A stretch of 64,000 nucleotides of DNA from Lacrimispora xylanisolvens (GTDB lineage: Bacteria; Bacillota; Clostridia; Lachnospirales; Lachnospiraceae). Under the pieces are notes generated by a model that saw only the letters and a list, made by a program, of their open reading frames with translations, was not told the DNA's origin and made no database searches. The stretch's first letter is position 1. Each line of letters opens with the position of its first letter. Shown one piece after another: positions 53,890 through 63,539 of this stretch. The DNA is taken from positions 310,001-374,000 of the forward strand of contig NZ_PTJA01000002.1 of the NCBI RefSeq assembly GCF_002934545.1, written 5' to 3'. The position numbers and the translations under genes are program-made.

Positions 53890-53938
53890 AGCCGATGACA
53901 TGCATATATAATTATGCGGTTATCGGCTTTTTCTTTTT
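53890..53938 (+). terminator. Terminator after the flavin reductase operon
   Basis: AGCCGAT pairs with ATCGGCT, inner GCATA-type pairs, then TTTTTCTTTTT. Confidence 0.85.
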
Positions 53939-54075
53939 ATAATCAGATATAATTAGTTACTAAAAACAATATACAATTGTTGAAAGTTAACAAAAAGTAA
54001 CGAATTTCCCTGGATCCCTATATTATTTCCTATTTATGCCGATACAAATAAAAGAATAAATAGAGGAGTGGGAGT

Positions 54076-54918
54076 ATGAAATCAACAGTAAAAAAGATTG
54101 TTATCATTGTTTTAGCAGTATTTGCTGCATTGTTAATTGGTGGATACTTACTGATATCCAGCGCCTTGAAAAGAGACAAAGTCCAGCCTATGGATTTTAC
54201 GCAGGATCTGAATTTAAAGAAACCAGACCCGGTGAAAGATCAGCCTTCGGTTTTATTTTTGGGAAACAGTATGACGTATACCAATGACCTGCCGTCTGTA
54301 TTTACACAGTTAAGCCAAAGCGGTGGATTTATGGCTGATGTATATGAACTGACAGAAGGTTCCTATCGTCTGGAATATTTCGCAGACCGGGAGGATGAAG
54401 TTGGAAGCCAGGTATACGATGCACTGGAAAATTACACATGGGATTATGTGATTTTACAAGAGCAAAGCGGAATTGCCACCATGGGAGAAGAAACCATGTA
54501 TTCAGCAGCCAGAACCCTTGATTCCCTGATCCGTCAGGCACAGGGAGAACCGGTATTTCTCATGACATGGGCGTTTAAAGAAGGGATTTCAATCGATCTT
54601 CTGGCAGGGCTTAAATATAGGGAGTCCAGAGATGAGATGCAGACAGAAATAGCCAGCCATTATATCAATATCGCAAAAGAACTGGATGCCTTGCTGGCTC
54701 CTGCTGGTATCGCTTTTATGAGATGTACCTCCCAGTTTCCGGAGATCGAGTTATGGGACAAAGATGAAAACCATCCGTCACCAGCAGGTACCTATCTTTC
54801 TGCCTGTGTTTTATATAACGTTCTTTATAATCAGTCACCGGAGGGACTTACATACTTTGGGGATCTGGATGAGCAGACAGCTGGAAAATTACAGCTGATT
54901 GCAGCTGGTATCAAATAG
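54076..54918 (+). CDS. Membrane-anchored SGNH-hydrolase-like protein
   Basis: 280 residues. N-terminal signal anchor (about 6-31) with a short cytoplasmic end, then an extracytoplasmic domain: block I FLGNSMTYTNDLP (Ser nucleophile in GNS), VILQEQSG, and the C-terminal Asp-x-x-His motif DENHPSPAGTYL. This is the pattern of SGNH esterases acting on cell-wall or polysaccharide acyl groups. GAGGAGTGGGAG lies upstream of the ATG. Followed after 29 bp by a membrane protein with which it is likely co-transcribed. Confidence 0.82.
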   Translation: MKSTVKKIVIIVLAVFAALLIGGYLLISSALKRDKVQPMDFTQDLNLKKPDPVKDQPSVLFLGNSMTYTNDLPSVFTQLSQSGGFMADVYELTEGSYRLEYFADREDEVGSQVYDALENYTWDYVILQEQSGIATMGEETMYSAARTLDSLIRQAQGEPVFLMTWAFKEGISIDLLAGLKYRESRDEMQTEIASHYINIAKELDALLAPAGIAFMRCTSQFPEIELWDKDENHPSPAGTYLSACVLYNVLYNQSPEGLTYFGDLDEQTAGKLQLIAAGIK

Positions 54919-54947
54919 TATAAATTATAAAATTGGAGAGAATTAGT

Positions 54948-55430
54948 ATGAAAAGCAAATGGAATGTTACAGTAAACGGAGTGAATCATGAGATTGCATT
55001 GAAACCGGGAGTTTTTAAAGCAAAGGCAGTCGTCGATGGTGTCTCAACCCCAATTAAGAACAAAAGCCTGTTTATTCGTCTGTTTGATGTTCCCCTTGAT
55101 CTGGACGGAACCACAGTTCATCTGACTGCAATAGGCAGAAAAGTTGATCTGGCTGTGGATGGAGTTTATTTAAACTCAAAGGCACCTTACGTTCCTTTTG
55201 AAAACATACCGAAATGGACGTACATATTGTCTGCAATTCTGTCATTAGGAGGCTGGGCATTTTGCGGATTAATCGGTCTTTGTCTCGGTCTGCTGTCTAG
55301 CACCCTGATTATCAGCAGATCCGTTAATCCACAAAAAAAGAATCTGGCTGTATTTTCTATCTGTGTCACAGGTGTATGTTTATTGCTTGATTTGATCATA
55401 TTATTTGGAGTCGCTATGATGACCATGTAA
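54948..55430 (+). CDS. Unknown membrane protein with N-terminal beta domain
   Basis: 160 residues. Residues about 1-80 look like repeated short beta strands (KWNVTVNGVNHEIALKPG, GTTVHLTAIGRKVDLAVDGVYLN), the second half has two hydrophobic stretches (about 90-120 and 130-158) with GLIGLCLGLLSST in the first. The ATG at 54948 has GGAGAG 8 nt upstream. I do not recognise the family. Confidence 0.65.
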   Translation: MKSKWNVTVNGVNHEIALKPGVFKAKAVVDGVSTPIKNKSLFIRLFDVPLDLDGTTVHLTAIGRKVDLAVDGVYLNSKAPYVPFENIPKWTYILSAILSLGGWAFCGLIGLCLGLLSSTLIISRSVNPQKKNLAVFSICVTGVCLLLDLIILFGVAMMTM

Positions 55431-55464
55431 AAAGGCGCGTCCGGTTTTCCGGGCGCGTTTTCTT
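55431..55464. terminator. Bidirectional terminator
   Basis: CGCGTCCGG-TTTT-CCGGGCGCG stem with A run on the left and T run on the right; it serves the membrane protein gene (plus) and the LysR gene (minus). Confidence 0.85.
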
Positions 55465-55468
55465 TCAC

Positions 55469-56413
55469 TTAATTTGGAAAACAGGCAGCATGCTCCGTTT
55501 CATAATATTCTGTGAGAATATCCAAAAATGCTTTGGCGTATTTAGGCAGATACCGGTTTTTCTGATAAGCGGCTATCAGTGTATTATCGTTTCTGGTTTT
55601 TCCCACGGAAAGACAGACAGAAGAGGAAGGTTCTCTGTTTCTTAAATAGTGATAATAACTTTCCGGTGCGAACGCGGCACCCAGCCCCTCCATGGCCAGA
55701 CGGATGGACATTTCGCTGTTACGGGTATGGAGCAGAATTTCCGGTTCCATTTCATATTCTTCAAAGAGCTTTAATGCGATTCCTCCCGTATTCTGATCAG
55801 GGTAAAGCAGAATGAAGGATTCCCCGGACAGAAGGCTTAAATCAATCCACGGATATTGAAAGCCTTCTTTTTTGATTGCTTTTTTTGCCAGTGGATTCTC
55901 GGCAGATAACACAAGAATCATTTCCTCTTTCCCAATAATCTGATAATCCAGATCAGTAGGGAACTCATGCACATTATAAAAGGTTAAGTCCACCGTATGA
56001 TCCGTTAAGGTGTGTTCGGCTACAAAATTGACTTCCTCCATCATATTGACGGTGACATTTGGATAAAGCCTGTGAAATCTCATCAGTGTGGGGTCAATCA
56101 GACTGTTCCCAAGCATGATGGGGAGAGCGATGTTTAGGCGGCCGTGGTTATGGTGCATAATATCATCAAATTCAATATTCCATTCCATTCCGTACTCCAC
56201 AATCTTTTCCGCATAATGAATGTAACGCTCTCCGATATAAGTGGGATAATAACCGCTTCCTACCCGGTCAAATAACCGGGTCCCAAGCTGCTGCTCCAGA
56301 TTTTTTAAATATTTGCTTAAGGACGGCTGGGAAATAAAAAGCGTTTCTGCAGCTTTGCTGATGCTTTTATTTCTGGATATAGCAAGAATGTATCTGGCTT
56401 CTTTTAAATCCAT
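55469..56413 (-). CDS. LysR-family transcriptional regulator
   Basis: 314 residues. Helix-turn-helix ISRNKSISKAAETLFISQPSLSKYLKNLEQQLG, effector domain with LNIALPIMLGNSLIDPTLMRF and MAMEGLGAAFAP-like segment (RLAMEGLGAAFAPESYY). AAAGGAGAAA precedes the ATG. Divergent from the Pot-type importer/deaminase operon, 181 bp between starts, and so its probable regulator. Confidence 0.92.
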   Translation of the reverse strand: MDLKEARYILAISRNKSISKAAETLFISQPSLSKYLKNLEQQLGTRLFDRVGSGYYPTYIGERYIHYAEKIVEYGMEWNIEFDDIMHHNHGRLNIALPIMLGNSLIDPTLMRFHRLYPNVTVNMMEEVNFVAEHTLTDHTVDLTFYNVHEFPTDLDYQIIGKEEMILVLSAENPLAKKAIKKEGFQYPWIDLSLLSGESFILLYPDQNTGGIALKLFEEYEMEPEILLHTRNSEMSIRLAMEGLGAAFAPESYYHYLRNREPSSSVCLSVGKTRNDNTLIAAYQKNRYLPKYAKAFLDILTEYYETEHAACFPN

Positions 56414-56479
56414 GGCTGATTTCTCCTTTTTCTTGTTTGCCTATAGCTTTACTGCATAGAAAATATAGATTATATGTAT

Positions 56480-56508
56480 TTGACGTACAGTATATCATAA
56501 ATTATAAT
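56480..56508 (+). promoter_or_regulatory. Predicted promoter of the importer-deaminase operon
   Basis: TTGACG, 17-nt spacer, TATAAT, 86 nt before the first ATG. Confidence 0.65.
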
Positions 56509-56594
56509 AAATGTATAGATATAAATTAATTGTACTTATAAGTAGTTATAAGAAACAGCAACGTTTGGAGTGCTGAAAGCATGGAGAGGTAAAA

Positions 56595-57428
56595 ATGAAG
56601 AAACGCAGTGCATTTGTAATGATAATTCCCGGGCTGGTGATTCTGGCAGTATGTCTGTTCCTTCCGCTTTTGAGAGTATTGATTCCGTCTCTTCATACAG
56701 GAGAGTATCCCTTAAGCGCATACGTATCATTTTTCCAGGATGAATATTATCGAAAAATCTTTGTAAGAACGGTAAAGGTTGCGTGCCTGACAACCGGATT
56801 CTGCATGGTACTTGGAGTTCCCACCGCATATTTTATCAGCCGGTGCGGGAAAAAATGGAGAGGGATCCTGTTGTCTGTTTCCATATTTCCCATGATGACC
56901 AACTCTGTAATCCGAAGCTTTGCCTGGATCAATATTTTAGGGAGCAACGGTCTGATTAACCGGATACTGGTTACAGCGGGGATTGTGGAAAAACCCCTTA
57001 AGCTGCTTTATACAGACTTCGCCATTATTATTGGTTCGGTTTATTTATTTCTTCCCCTTATGATCGTAACTGTGGCTGGTGTCATGGAGAATATTGGTGA
57101 TGATATGATGGAGGCGGCTTTAAGTCTTGGAGCAAACAGAATCCGTGCTTTTATGAAGGTGATTTTCCCCATGAGCCTGCCGGGCATCATTGTGGGCGGG
57201 ATTTTGGTTTTTACTGGTACCTTGACTGCTTATACCACTCCCCAGCTGTTAGGCGGAAATAAAAATATGGTACTTTCCACATTTATTTACCAGAGAGCCA
57301 TGAGTGTGGGAGACTGGGATGGCGCAGCCGTTATTTCCCTGATCATGATTGTTGTAACACTTGCTGTAATCAAAGGATTTAATTCACTGGCAGCAAGACT
57401 GGACAAGAGAGGAGGAGACCATGCGTAA
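56595..57428 (+). CDS. ABC transporter permease, PotB-like
   Basis: 277 residues, six predicted transmembrane segments, EAA loop EAALSLGANRIRAF as in spermidine/putrescine-type permeases, with TPQLLGGNKNMVL after it. Overlaps the next permease by 8 bases. Family members carry polyamines, but also other small cations, amino acids and sulfonates; here the operon contains purine-deaminase-like enzymes. Confidence 0.9.
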   Translation: MKKRSAFVMIIPGLVILAVCLFLPLLRVLIPSLHTGEYPLSAYVSFFQDEYYRKIFVRTVKVACLTTGFCMVLGVPTAYFISRCGKKWRGILLSVSIFPMMTNSVIRSFAWINILGSNGLINRILVTAGIVEKPLKLLYTDFAIIIGSVYLFLPLMIVTVAGVMENIGDDMMEAALSLGANRIRAFMKVIFPMSLPGIIVGGILVFTGTLTAYTTPQLLGGNKNMVLSTFIYQRAMSVGDWDGAAVISLIMIVVTLAVIKGFNSLAARLDKRGGDHA

Positions 57429-58203
57429 AAATAAAATGCTCACTGTTTTTGCCGTTCTCGTGTTTTGCTTTTTAATATTGCCCCTGATTATTATAACAGT
57501 TACCGCTTTTGGCAAAGGCAGTGCAATTACCTTTCCCATCGAATCCTTTTCTGTGAAATGGTTTATAAAGGTTTTTACCACAAAATCCTTCCGTATTTCA
57601 TTTTTAACCAGTCTTGAGATTGCCATGCTGGCGACTGTCATTGCCCTGCTGGTGGGAATACCGGCAGCCTATGCTCTTGCCAGATCCGGATTAAAGGGTA
57701 AGAACCTGATAAAATCCGTATTTCTTTCCCCCACCATAGTTCCGGGAATCGTAATCGGCTTTGTCCTTTATCAGTTCCTGGTTTTAACTTTGAGAGTGCC
57801 GGTATTTATGGGATTATTAGCCGGACATTTTATGGTGACTCTGCCCTATGTGATCCGGGTGGTAGGTTCCAGCCTTGAGCAGTTTGACTTTTCCACAGAG
57901 GAAGCGGCATGGAGCTTGGGCTGCGGAAAGCTCCGTGCATTTTTCCGGGTTGTACTTCCTAATATTACCTCCGGAATCTCTGCTGCCTTCATGCTGGCAT
58001 TTATCAATTCCTTTAATAACATACCGGTATCCATGTTTCTTTCCGGACCGGGAGTATCCACCTTTCCGGCAACTTTGATGAATTATATTGAATATAATTA
58101 TGACCCTACGGTGTCGGCAGTATCCGTATTATTGATGGCGGTTACAGTTCTTATGATGGTAATTGTAGATAAAACACTGGGAATAGCCGCCCTGGCGAAA
58201 TAG
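57421..58203 (+). CDS. ABC transporter permease, PotC-like
   Basis: 260 residues, six predicted transmembrane segments, EAA loop EEAAWSLGCGKLRAF, start behind GAGGAGGAG within the end of the preceding gene. Forms the channel with the PotB-like protein. Confidence 0.9.
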   Translation: MRKNKMLTVFAVLVFCFLILPLIIITVTAFGKGSAITFPIESFSVKWFIKVFTTKSFRISFLTSLEIAMLATVIALLVGIPAAYALARSGLKGKNLIKSVFLSPTIVPGIVIGFVLYQFLVLTLRVPVFMGLLAGHFMVTLPYVIRVVGSSLEQFDFSTEEAAWSLGCGKLRAFFRVVLPNITSGISAAFMLAFINSFNNIPVSMFLSGPGVSTFPATLMNYIEYNYDPTVSAVSVLLMAVTVLMMVIVDKTLGIAALAK

Positions 58204-58215
58204 GAGGAATGTGAT

Positions 58216-59253
58216 ATGGCATATATGACACTGAAGGATATTGATGTCCGTTATGATAAGAAAAAACAGGTGTTAAAAGGATTAAATCTGGAAGTAAAGG
58301 AAGGGGAACTGGTGTCATTATTAGGTCCCAGCGGATGTGGAAAAACCACCACTCTTCGTGTTGTGGCAGGATTTATAGAGCCTGAGAGCGGAGTATTTTC
58401 CCTGGACGGGGAAGACTTAACAAAGATTCCGGTTCATAAAAGAAACTTTGGTATTGTATTCCAGAGCTATGCACTGTTCCCTCATTTAAATGTTTATGAT
58501 AACGTAGCTTTTGGTTTAAAAATGAGAAAGCTTGATAAACAGCAGATTGACCAGAAGGTTAAAAATATTTTGGAAGTCTGCGGTCTTTCAGAATTTGAAA
58601 AACGTTTTCCCCAGCAGATGTCCGGCGGGCAGAGACAGAGAGTTGCCCTTGCCAGAGCTCTGGTAATTGAGCCAAAGCTTTTACTCCTTGACGAGCCCCT
58701 CAGCAATTTAGATGCAAAGCTCAGGATCAACATGCGTATGGAGATTAAGCGGATTCAGAAAAAGCTTGGGATTACCACCTTATTTGTCACCCATGACCAG
58801 GAAGAATGTTTCTCCATCTCTGATAAGGTAGCGGTTATGAATCAGGGAATCATTGAGCAGTTTGATACACCGGAGAATATTTATCAGAGACCGGAAACGG
58901 AATTTGTCGCCAGATTTATCGGTTTTGAAAATTTCCTTACGTTAAATAGAGAAGGAAATGTATATAAAACCCAGGCTGGTACAGTATTTACAGTAGAGTC
59001 TGACAGAACCGGCGATTCTCTGGCAGGTACAATCAGGCCGGAAGATATCAGGATTGCAGGCGAGTCGGAAGAACGGAATGTTCTTACTGGAACAGTAGGC
59101 GTCCGGACATTTTTAGGAAAAAGCTATCAGTATGAAGTGCTGACAGCGGAAGGCAAGTTCCTGGTAAGCAGACCGGCAGAAGAGGTTTATGAAGAGGGCA
59201 GTAGCATCCGTCTGTATCTTCCTGAATCAAAGCTCATTCTTGTAAATAAGTAA
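58216..59253 (+). CDS. ABC transporter ATP-binding protein, PotA-like
   Basis: 345 residues. Walker A GPSGCGKTT, Q-loop FQSYALFPHLNVYDNVAFGL, signature MSGGQRQR, Walker B LLLLDEPLSNLDAKLR, switch His in FVTHDQEE; a C-terminal TOBE-type regulatory domain (about 245-345) with IRPEDIRI. This is the CUT1/Pot class of import ATPases. It has AGGAGGAAT upstream and starts 12 nt after the PotC-like gene. Confidence 0.93.
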   Translation: MAYMTLKDIDVRYDKKKQVLKGLNLEVKEGELVSLLGPSGCGKTTTLRVVAGFIEPESGVFSLDGEDLTKIPVHKRNFGIVFQSYALFPHLNVYDNVAFGLKMRKLDKQQIDQKVKNILEVCGLSEFEKRFPQQMSGGQRQRVALARALVIEPKLLLLDEPLSNLDAKLRINMRMEIKRIQKKLGITTLFVTHDQEECFSISDKVAVMNQGIIEQFDTPENIYQRPETEFVARFIGFENFLTLNREGNVYKTQAGTVFTVESDRTGDSLAGTIRPEDIRIAGESEERNVLTGTVGVRTFLGKSYQYEVLTAEGKFLVSRPAEEVYEEGSSIRLYLPESKLILVNK

Positions 59254-59299
59254 CAACGGCAATAAAGCCGGCAAATGATAAAAAGAGAGGATTAAAATT

Positions 59300-60406
59300 A
59301 TGAAAAAAGTATTGGCATTATCTTTATGTGCAGCCATCGCACTGTCAGGCTGCGGAGCTGCTAAGAGTACAGGAGAAAGCACAACAGCAGGAACTGGCAC
59401 CACAGCAGAACAGAGCACTGCCGCAGAAAAGAGCGCAGCTGGCAAAGATAAGAAACTGGTGTTATCCACTTACGGATTAAGCGAAGATATTTCAGAAGAA
59501 GAAGTATACAAACCATTTGAAGATGAGTTTGGCTGCAAAATTGTAACAGAGACAGGAAGTACCAATGAGCGCTATACAAAGCTGTCTGCAGATTCTCAGA
59601 GTACCATTGATGTAATCGAGTTATCCCAGGCAATGACTGCAAAAGGAATCGAAGAAGGATTATTTGAGACCTTGGATTTATCCAAGATTGAAAACAGCAA
59701 GAACTTAATCGGAACAGCAAAAACCATGGCAGATTCCGGACAGGGTGTTGCCTATACCATTAACAGCATTGGCATTATGTATGATCCGAAAGCGGTTGGA
59801 TTTGAAATCAACAGCTTTGATGATCTTTGGAAAGCAGAATTAGAAGGAAGCGTTGCGATTCCGGATATCACCACTACCTTTGGTCCTGCCATGGTTTATA
59901 TGGCAAGCGATCATGCAGGCGTTGATGTTACAACAGATAAGGGAGAGGCTGCATTTAAGGCACTGGAAGAATTAAAGCCCAACTTGGTTAAAACTTACGC
60001 AAAATCTTCTGACTTAATCAATATGTTTACCTCTGGTGAGATCAAGGCAGCAATTGTTGGAGATTTCGGCGTTCCGACCATCAAACAGGCAAATCCGGAT
60101 CTGGTGTATGTAACTCCTGATGTAACTTATGCAAACTTCAATACCATCAGCATTACCAAGAACTGCAAGGACAAAGAACTGGCTTATGCATATATCAATT
60201 ACCGCTTAAGCAAGGAGCTTCAGGACAAGACAACCAAGGCACTTAATGAGGCACCAACCAACAATCAGGTAACGGTTGATGAAGAAAATGCAAAAAATAT
60301 GACATACGGAAAAACTGCAGAAAATGCAAAGGTTCTTGATTATTCCTTTGTAAACCCACTTTTAAAAGACTGGATTGACCAGTGGAACCGTATTATTAAC
60401 AGCTAA
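59300..60406 (+). CDS. ABC transporter solute-binding lipoprotein, PotD-like
   Basis: 368 residues. Lipoprotein signal with lipobox LSGC and a Thr/Ala-rich linker, then a PotD/PotF-type fold: LVLSTYGLSEDISEEEVYKPFEDEFGCKIV at the start, TINSIGIMYDPKAVG in the hinge, and FGPAMVYMASDHAG. Polyamine-binding proteins show clusters of aromatic and acidic residues at the ligand site that I cannot place with confidence here, so the ligand is open. Last transporter gene before the deaminases. Confidence 0.9.
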   Translation: MKKVLALSLCAAIALSGCGAAKSTGESTTAGTGTTAEQSTAAEKSAAGKDKKLVLSTYGLSEDISEEEVYKPFEDEFGCKIVTETGSTNERYTKLSADSQSTIDVIELSQAMTAKGIEEGLFETLDLSKIENSKNLIGTAKTMADSGQGVAYTINSIGIMYDPKAVGFEINSFDDLWKAELEGSVAIPDITTTFGPAMVYMASDHAGVDVTTDKGEAAFKALEELKPNLVKTYAKSSDLINMFTSGEIKAAIVGDFGVPTIKQANPDLVYVTPDVTYANFNTISITKNCKDKELAYAYINYRLSKELQDKTTKALNEAPTNNQVTVDEENAKNMTYGKTAENAKVLDYSFVNPLLKDWIDQWNRIINS

Positions 60407-60417
60407 GGAATGAGAAT

Positions 60418-62130
60418 ATGAAGGTTGACTTACTGATTCAGAATGGATGGGTCTACCGGACATACAGGCAGTGTTTTGAAAAAGCAGACATTGCAGTGGT
60501 GGGGGAAAAGTTTTATGACGTTTCCCCTGCTTCCTGTTATGAGGCAGACCATGTGGTAGATGCAAAGGATAACTATATTATACCGGGACTGATTGATATC
60601 CATATGCATATGGAGAGCTCCATGATCGGACCAGCGGAATTTTCCAGAGCGGTTCTTCCCTGGGGTGTCACGACAATAGTCGCAGATCCTCATGAGATAG
60701 CCAATGTATTTGGAATGGAAGGTATCAGTCGGTTTATGGAAGTAAAAACGGATCTGGATATCTATTATGCCATCCCTTCCAGTGTTCCGGCAGCAGGTGA
60801 GGCATATGAGACAACCGGCGGTGTCGTGGGAGAAGAAGAGGTTTTAAAGCTGTTAGAAGATGACCGGGTCATCTGCCTGGGAGAAGTGATGAATCACAGG
60901 GATTTAATTTCCCCGGAAGATACAAAGATAAAACGCCTGATTCAATTATGCCAGACAGCCAGCCGGGATATTAAGATTGAAGGCCATTGCCCATCTCTTA
61001 CAGGAAGGGATCTGGCAGCTTTTATAAGAGGCGGAGTGGATGCAGATCATACCCAGCAGACGCCTGAGTCTGTCCTGGAAAAAACGGATCTGGGTATGTT
61101 TCTGGAGCTTCAGGGGAAATCCTTAACCCATGATGTGGTATCTGCCGTTGTGTCCAATGAGCTTTATGAAAATGTGGCACTGGTGACAGATGATGTCATG
61201 CCGGATCATCTGGTAACCGGACATTTAAACAGGATTCTTCGTCTGGCAGTGGAACAGGGAATGCCTGCAGAAAGGGCCGTTTATTGCAGTACTCTGACTC
61301 CAGCCAGAAGAATGGGACTAAATGACCGGGGGATGATAGCACCTGGGAAACTGGCTGATTTTATTATTTTAGAAGATCTGATCCATTTCAATCCTCTGGC
61401 AGTTTATAAAAAGGGAAAGCTTTATGAGTCCCCCTCAAAGGAAGAAAAAACCAGATATCCCGATGAGTTCTACCAGTCTGTAAAATGCCGGATTGCTTTA
61501 GAATCAGACTTTAAACTAAACCGCTGTAACATAAAGGACGGGGTGGCAGTGGTGTCAGTCATGCAGGTACAGGAGTATGGAACCAGAATCTGCCATGTTA
61601 AACGCAGGATTGCAGTAAAAGATCACTGCCTTTGCTGGCAGGAGGCAGGGTTGTGCCTTGCTGTAGTTTACGAAAGATACGGCAAAAACGGTAATGTCTC
61701 CTACGGTCTGGTAGAGAATGGATTAAAACTTCCAGGCGCTGTGGCAACCACCTGGAGTCATGACAGCCACAACCTTCTGGTTCTTGGAAATTCACCAAAG
61801 GATATGCTTCTGGCGCAGAATCGTGTGGTTCACATGCAGGGAGGTTATGTAACAGCCAGAGAGGGAGAAGTAACCGCTTTTGTCAATCTTCCTGTAGGCG
61901 GAATTCTCTCTGATGAGGGACTTTATAAGCTTTCCAAAAGCCTGGGTGAGGTTCGCCGGGAGATTGAAGATATGGGCTATCAAAACAGCAATGTGATCAT
62001 GTCCATCTCAACCTTAACTCTGCTGGTTTCTCCGGAGTTAAAGCTCAGTGATAAGGGATTGTTTGATACGAAAGACAGGCAGGGAATTCCCCTGGTGGAA
62101 AAATACGAGTATGAAAAAGGAAAAGGTTGA
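60418..62130 (+). CDS. ade: Adenine deaminase
   Basis: 570 residues, the normal length of Ade. It deaminates adenine to hypoxanthine. Amidohydrolase signatures: IIPGLIDIHMHMESSMIGP (metal-binding H-x-H), EFSRAVLPWGVTTIVADPHEIANV (Ade-specific DPHEIANV), GEVMNH, GHCPSLTG and DDVMPDHL, then the C-terminal Ade domain (LPVGGILSDE). AAGGAATGAG precedes the ATG, 11 nt after the binding-protein gene. Its stop overlaps the next gene as TTGA. Being in an importer operon, it probably acts on a substrate taken up by the Pot-like system or on a related purine. Confidence 0.95.
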   Translation: MKVDLLIQNGWVYRTYRQCFEKADIAVVGEKFYDVSPASCYEADHVVDAKDNYIIPGLIDIHMHMESSMIGPAEFSRAVLPWGVTTIVADPHEIANVFGMEGISRFMEVKTDLDIYYAIPSSVPAAGEAYETTGGVVGEEEVLKLLEDDRVICLGEVMNHRDLISPEDTKIKRLIQLCQTASRDIKIEGHCPSLTGRDLAAFIRGGVDADHTQQTPESVLEKTDLGMFLELQGKSLTHDVVSAVVSNELYENVALVTDDVMPDHLVTGHLNRILRLAVEQGMPAERAVYCSTLTPARRMGLNDRGMIAPGKLADFIILEDLIHFNPLAVYKKGKLYESPSKEEKTRYPDEFYQSVKCRIALESDFKLNRCNIKDGVAVVSVMQVQEYGTRICHVKRRIAVKDHCLCWQEAGLCLAVVYERYGKNGNVSYGLVENGLKLPGAVATTWSHDSHNLLVLGNSPKDMLLAQNRVVHMQGGYVTAREGEVTAFVNLPVGGILSDEGLYKLSKSLGEVRREIEDMGYQNSNVIMSISTLTLLVSPELKLSDKGLFDTKDRQGIPLVEKYEYEKGKG

Positions 62131-63476
62131 AAAGTGTGAGAACGGTAATCGTAAATGCTACAGTAGTAACCATGAATCAAAAAGGGGAAATCTATAATCC
62201 GGGTTTTGTGATGTTTGAAGATGATGTGATCACAATGACAGGAGAAATGAAGGACTTAAAGGAAGATGCCAGCCTGGCGGATGCAACACGGCTGGATGCC
62301 AGAAACGCAATCGTAATGCCCGGCATGATAAATCTTCATACCCACATGGGAATGATTCCGTTCCGGGGTCTTGGAGATGACTGTAAGGATCGTCTCCGTG
62401 TCTTTCTGATTCCCATGGAGCAAAAATCCATGGATGAAGAACTGGTGTATCTCTCTACCCGTTATGCAGCCGCAGAAATGCTTCTTTCCGGTGTTACAAC
62501 CGTTATGGATATGTATTATTACGAAGAAGAGGCTGCAAAAGCCATGGATGAGATGGGGCTCAGAGCAATCGCCGGGCAGACCGTTATGGATGAGGGAGCC
62601 TGTGATTTTGAGGACCCGTCGGAAGCCATTGCTTACGGGGAGAACTTAATTAAAAAATATAAAAACCACCCGAGAATTACCGCCTGTATTGCGCCCCACG
62701 GCACCACCACCTGTTCTCCAGATCTATTAAAAGAGGCATACAGAATTGATTCTTTCTATAAAGTACCATTCACCCTTCATACGGCGGAAATGGATTATGA
62801 GATGGAATATTTTGAAAAAGAAAAAAACATGACTCCGGTCAGCTTTTTAAACAGTATCGGAGTACTTGGGAAAGAAACACTGGCTGCACACTGCATTCAT
62901 ATGACAGAAGAGGATTTAGATCTTCTGAAAGAAAACAACGCGTCCGTTGCCCACTGTATCGGGTCCAATACAAAAGCCGCCAAGGGAGTTGCTCCAGTGA
63001 GCGGTATGAATCAGAGAGGGATTGCGGTTGGACTTGGAACAGACGGCCCCGCAAGCGGAAATACGCTGGATATACTGACCCAGATGAAACTGTGTGCAGA
63101 TTTTCATAAAAATGAAACAAAAGACAGAAGTGCGTTTCCTGCAAAAGACATTGTTGAGATGGCCACCATAAGGGGAGCAAAAGCCCTGGGGCTTGATGGC
63201 ATAACCGGATCTCTGGAACCGGGAAAGCAGGCAGATCTGGTGGTGATAGAGACGGATTCTGCCAATATGTTTCCTGTCTATGATCCTTATTCGGCTCTTG
63301 TTTACAGCGCCAATCCGTCCAATGTAGATACTGTTTATGTGGCGGGAGAATGTCTGGTAGAAGGAAAACGATTGAAAAAAAGCAACATGGAAGAGATTCG
63401 AAAATGCCTCCTAAACAAAATGAAACAGACGGATTTTGGAAAATATATGGAGCTTAACCGGGATTTGGATCTGTAA
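62127..63476 (+). CDS. Amidohydrolase of the SAH/5-methylthioadenosine deaminase-like family
   Basis: 449 residues. Metal site GMINLHTHMGMIPFRGLGDD (H-x-H), H in FTLHTAEMDYE, AAHCIHMTEEDL, and Asp in GLGTDGPASGNTLD; the C-terminal part ends LEPGKQADLVVIETDS. The motifs fit MtaD/TrzN/SsnA-type aminohydrolases acting on adenosine derivatives or related heterocycles. The start is TTG at 62127, overlapping the ade stop (TTGA), with AAGGAAAAGG upstream; a GTG at 62136 is the alternative. Substrate is not certain; guanine deaminase is less likely because the length and motifs fit MtaD better. Confidence 0.88.
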   Translation: MKSVRTVIVNATVVTMNQKGEIYNPGFVMFEDDVITMTGEMKDLKEDASLADATRLDARNAIVMPGMINLHTHMGMIPFRGLGDDCKDRLRVFLIPMEQKSMDEELVYLSTRYAAAEMLLSGVTTVMDMYYYEEEAAKAMDEMGLRAIAGQTVMDEGACDFEDPSEAIAYGENLIKKYKNHPRITACIAPHGTTTCSPDLLKEAYRIDSFYKVPFTLHTAEMDYEMEYFEKEKNMTPVSFLNSIGVLGKETLAAHCIHMTEEDLDLLKENNASVAHCIGSNTKAAKGVAPVSGMNQRGIAVGLGTDGPASGNTLDILTQMKLCADFHKNETKDRSAFPAKDIVEMATIRGAKALGLDGITGSLEPGKQADLVVIETDSANMFPVYDPYSALVYSANPSNVDTVYVAGECLVEGKRLKKSNMEEIRKCLLNKMKQTDFGKYMELNRDLDL

Positions 63477-63539
63477 ATAAAAGTCAGCTGGTATCAGATT
63501 TTAAGATCCGGCAACAATATAAAAAGAGGATATAAGTAT

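Noticed and set aside
56414-56594. A purine riboswitch in front of the importer-deaminase operon
   Set aside because: The 180-bp region is AT-rich and lacks the conserved three-way-junction sequences of purine riboswitches; only a promoter is evident.
56595-60406. Naming the importer potABCD (spermidine/putrescine)
   Set aside because: Family match is at class level only, and the operon partners are purine-type deaminases, so the ligand is left open.
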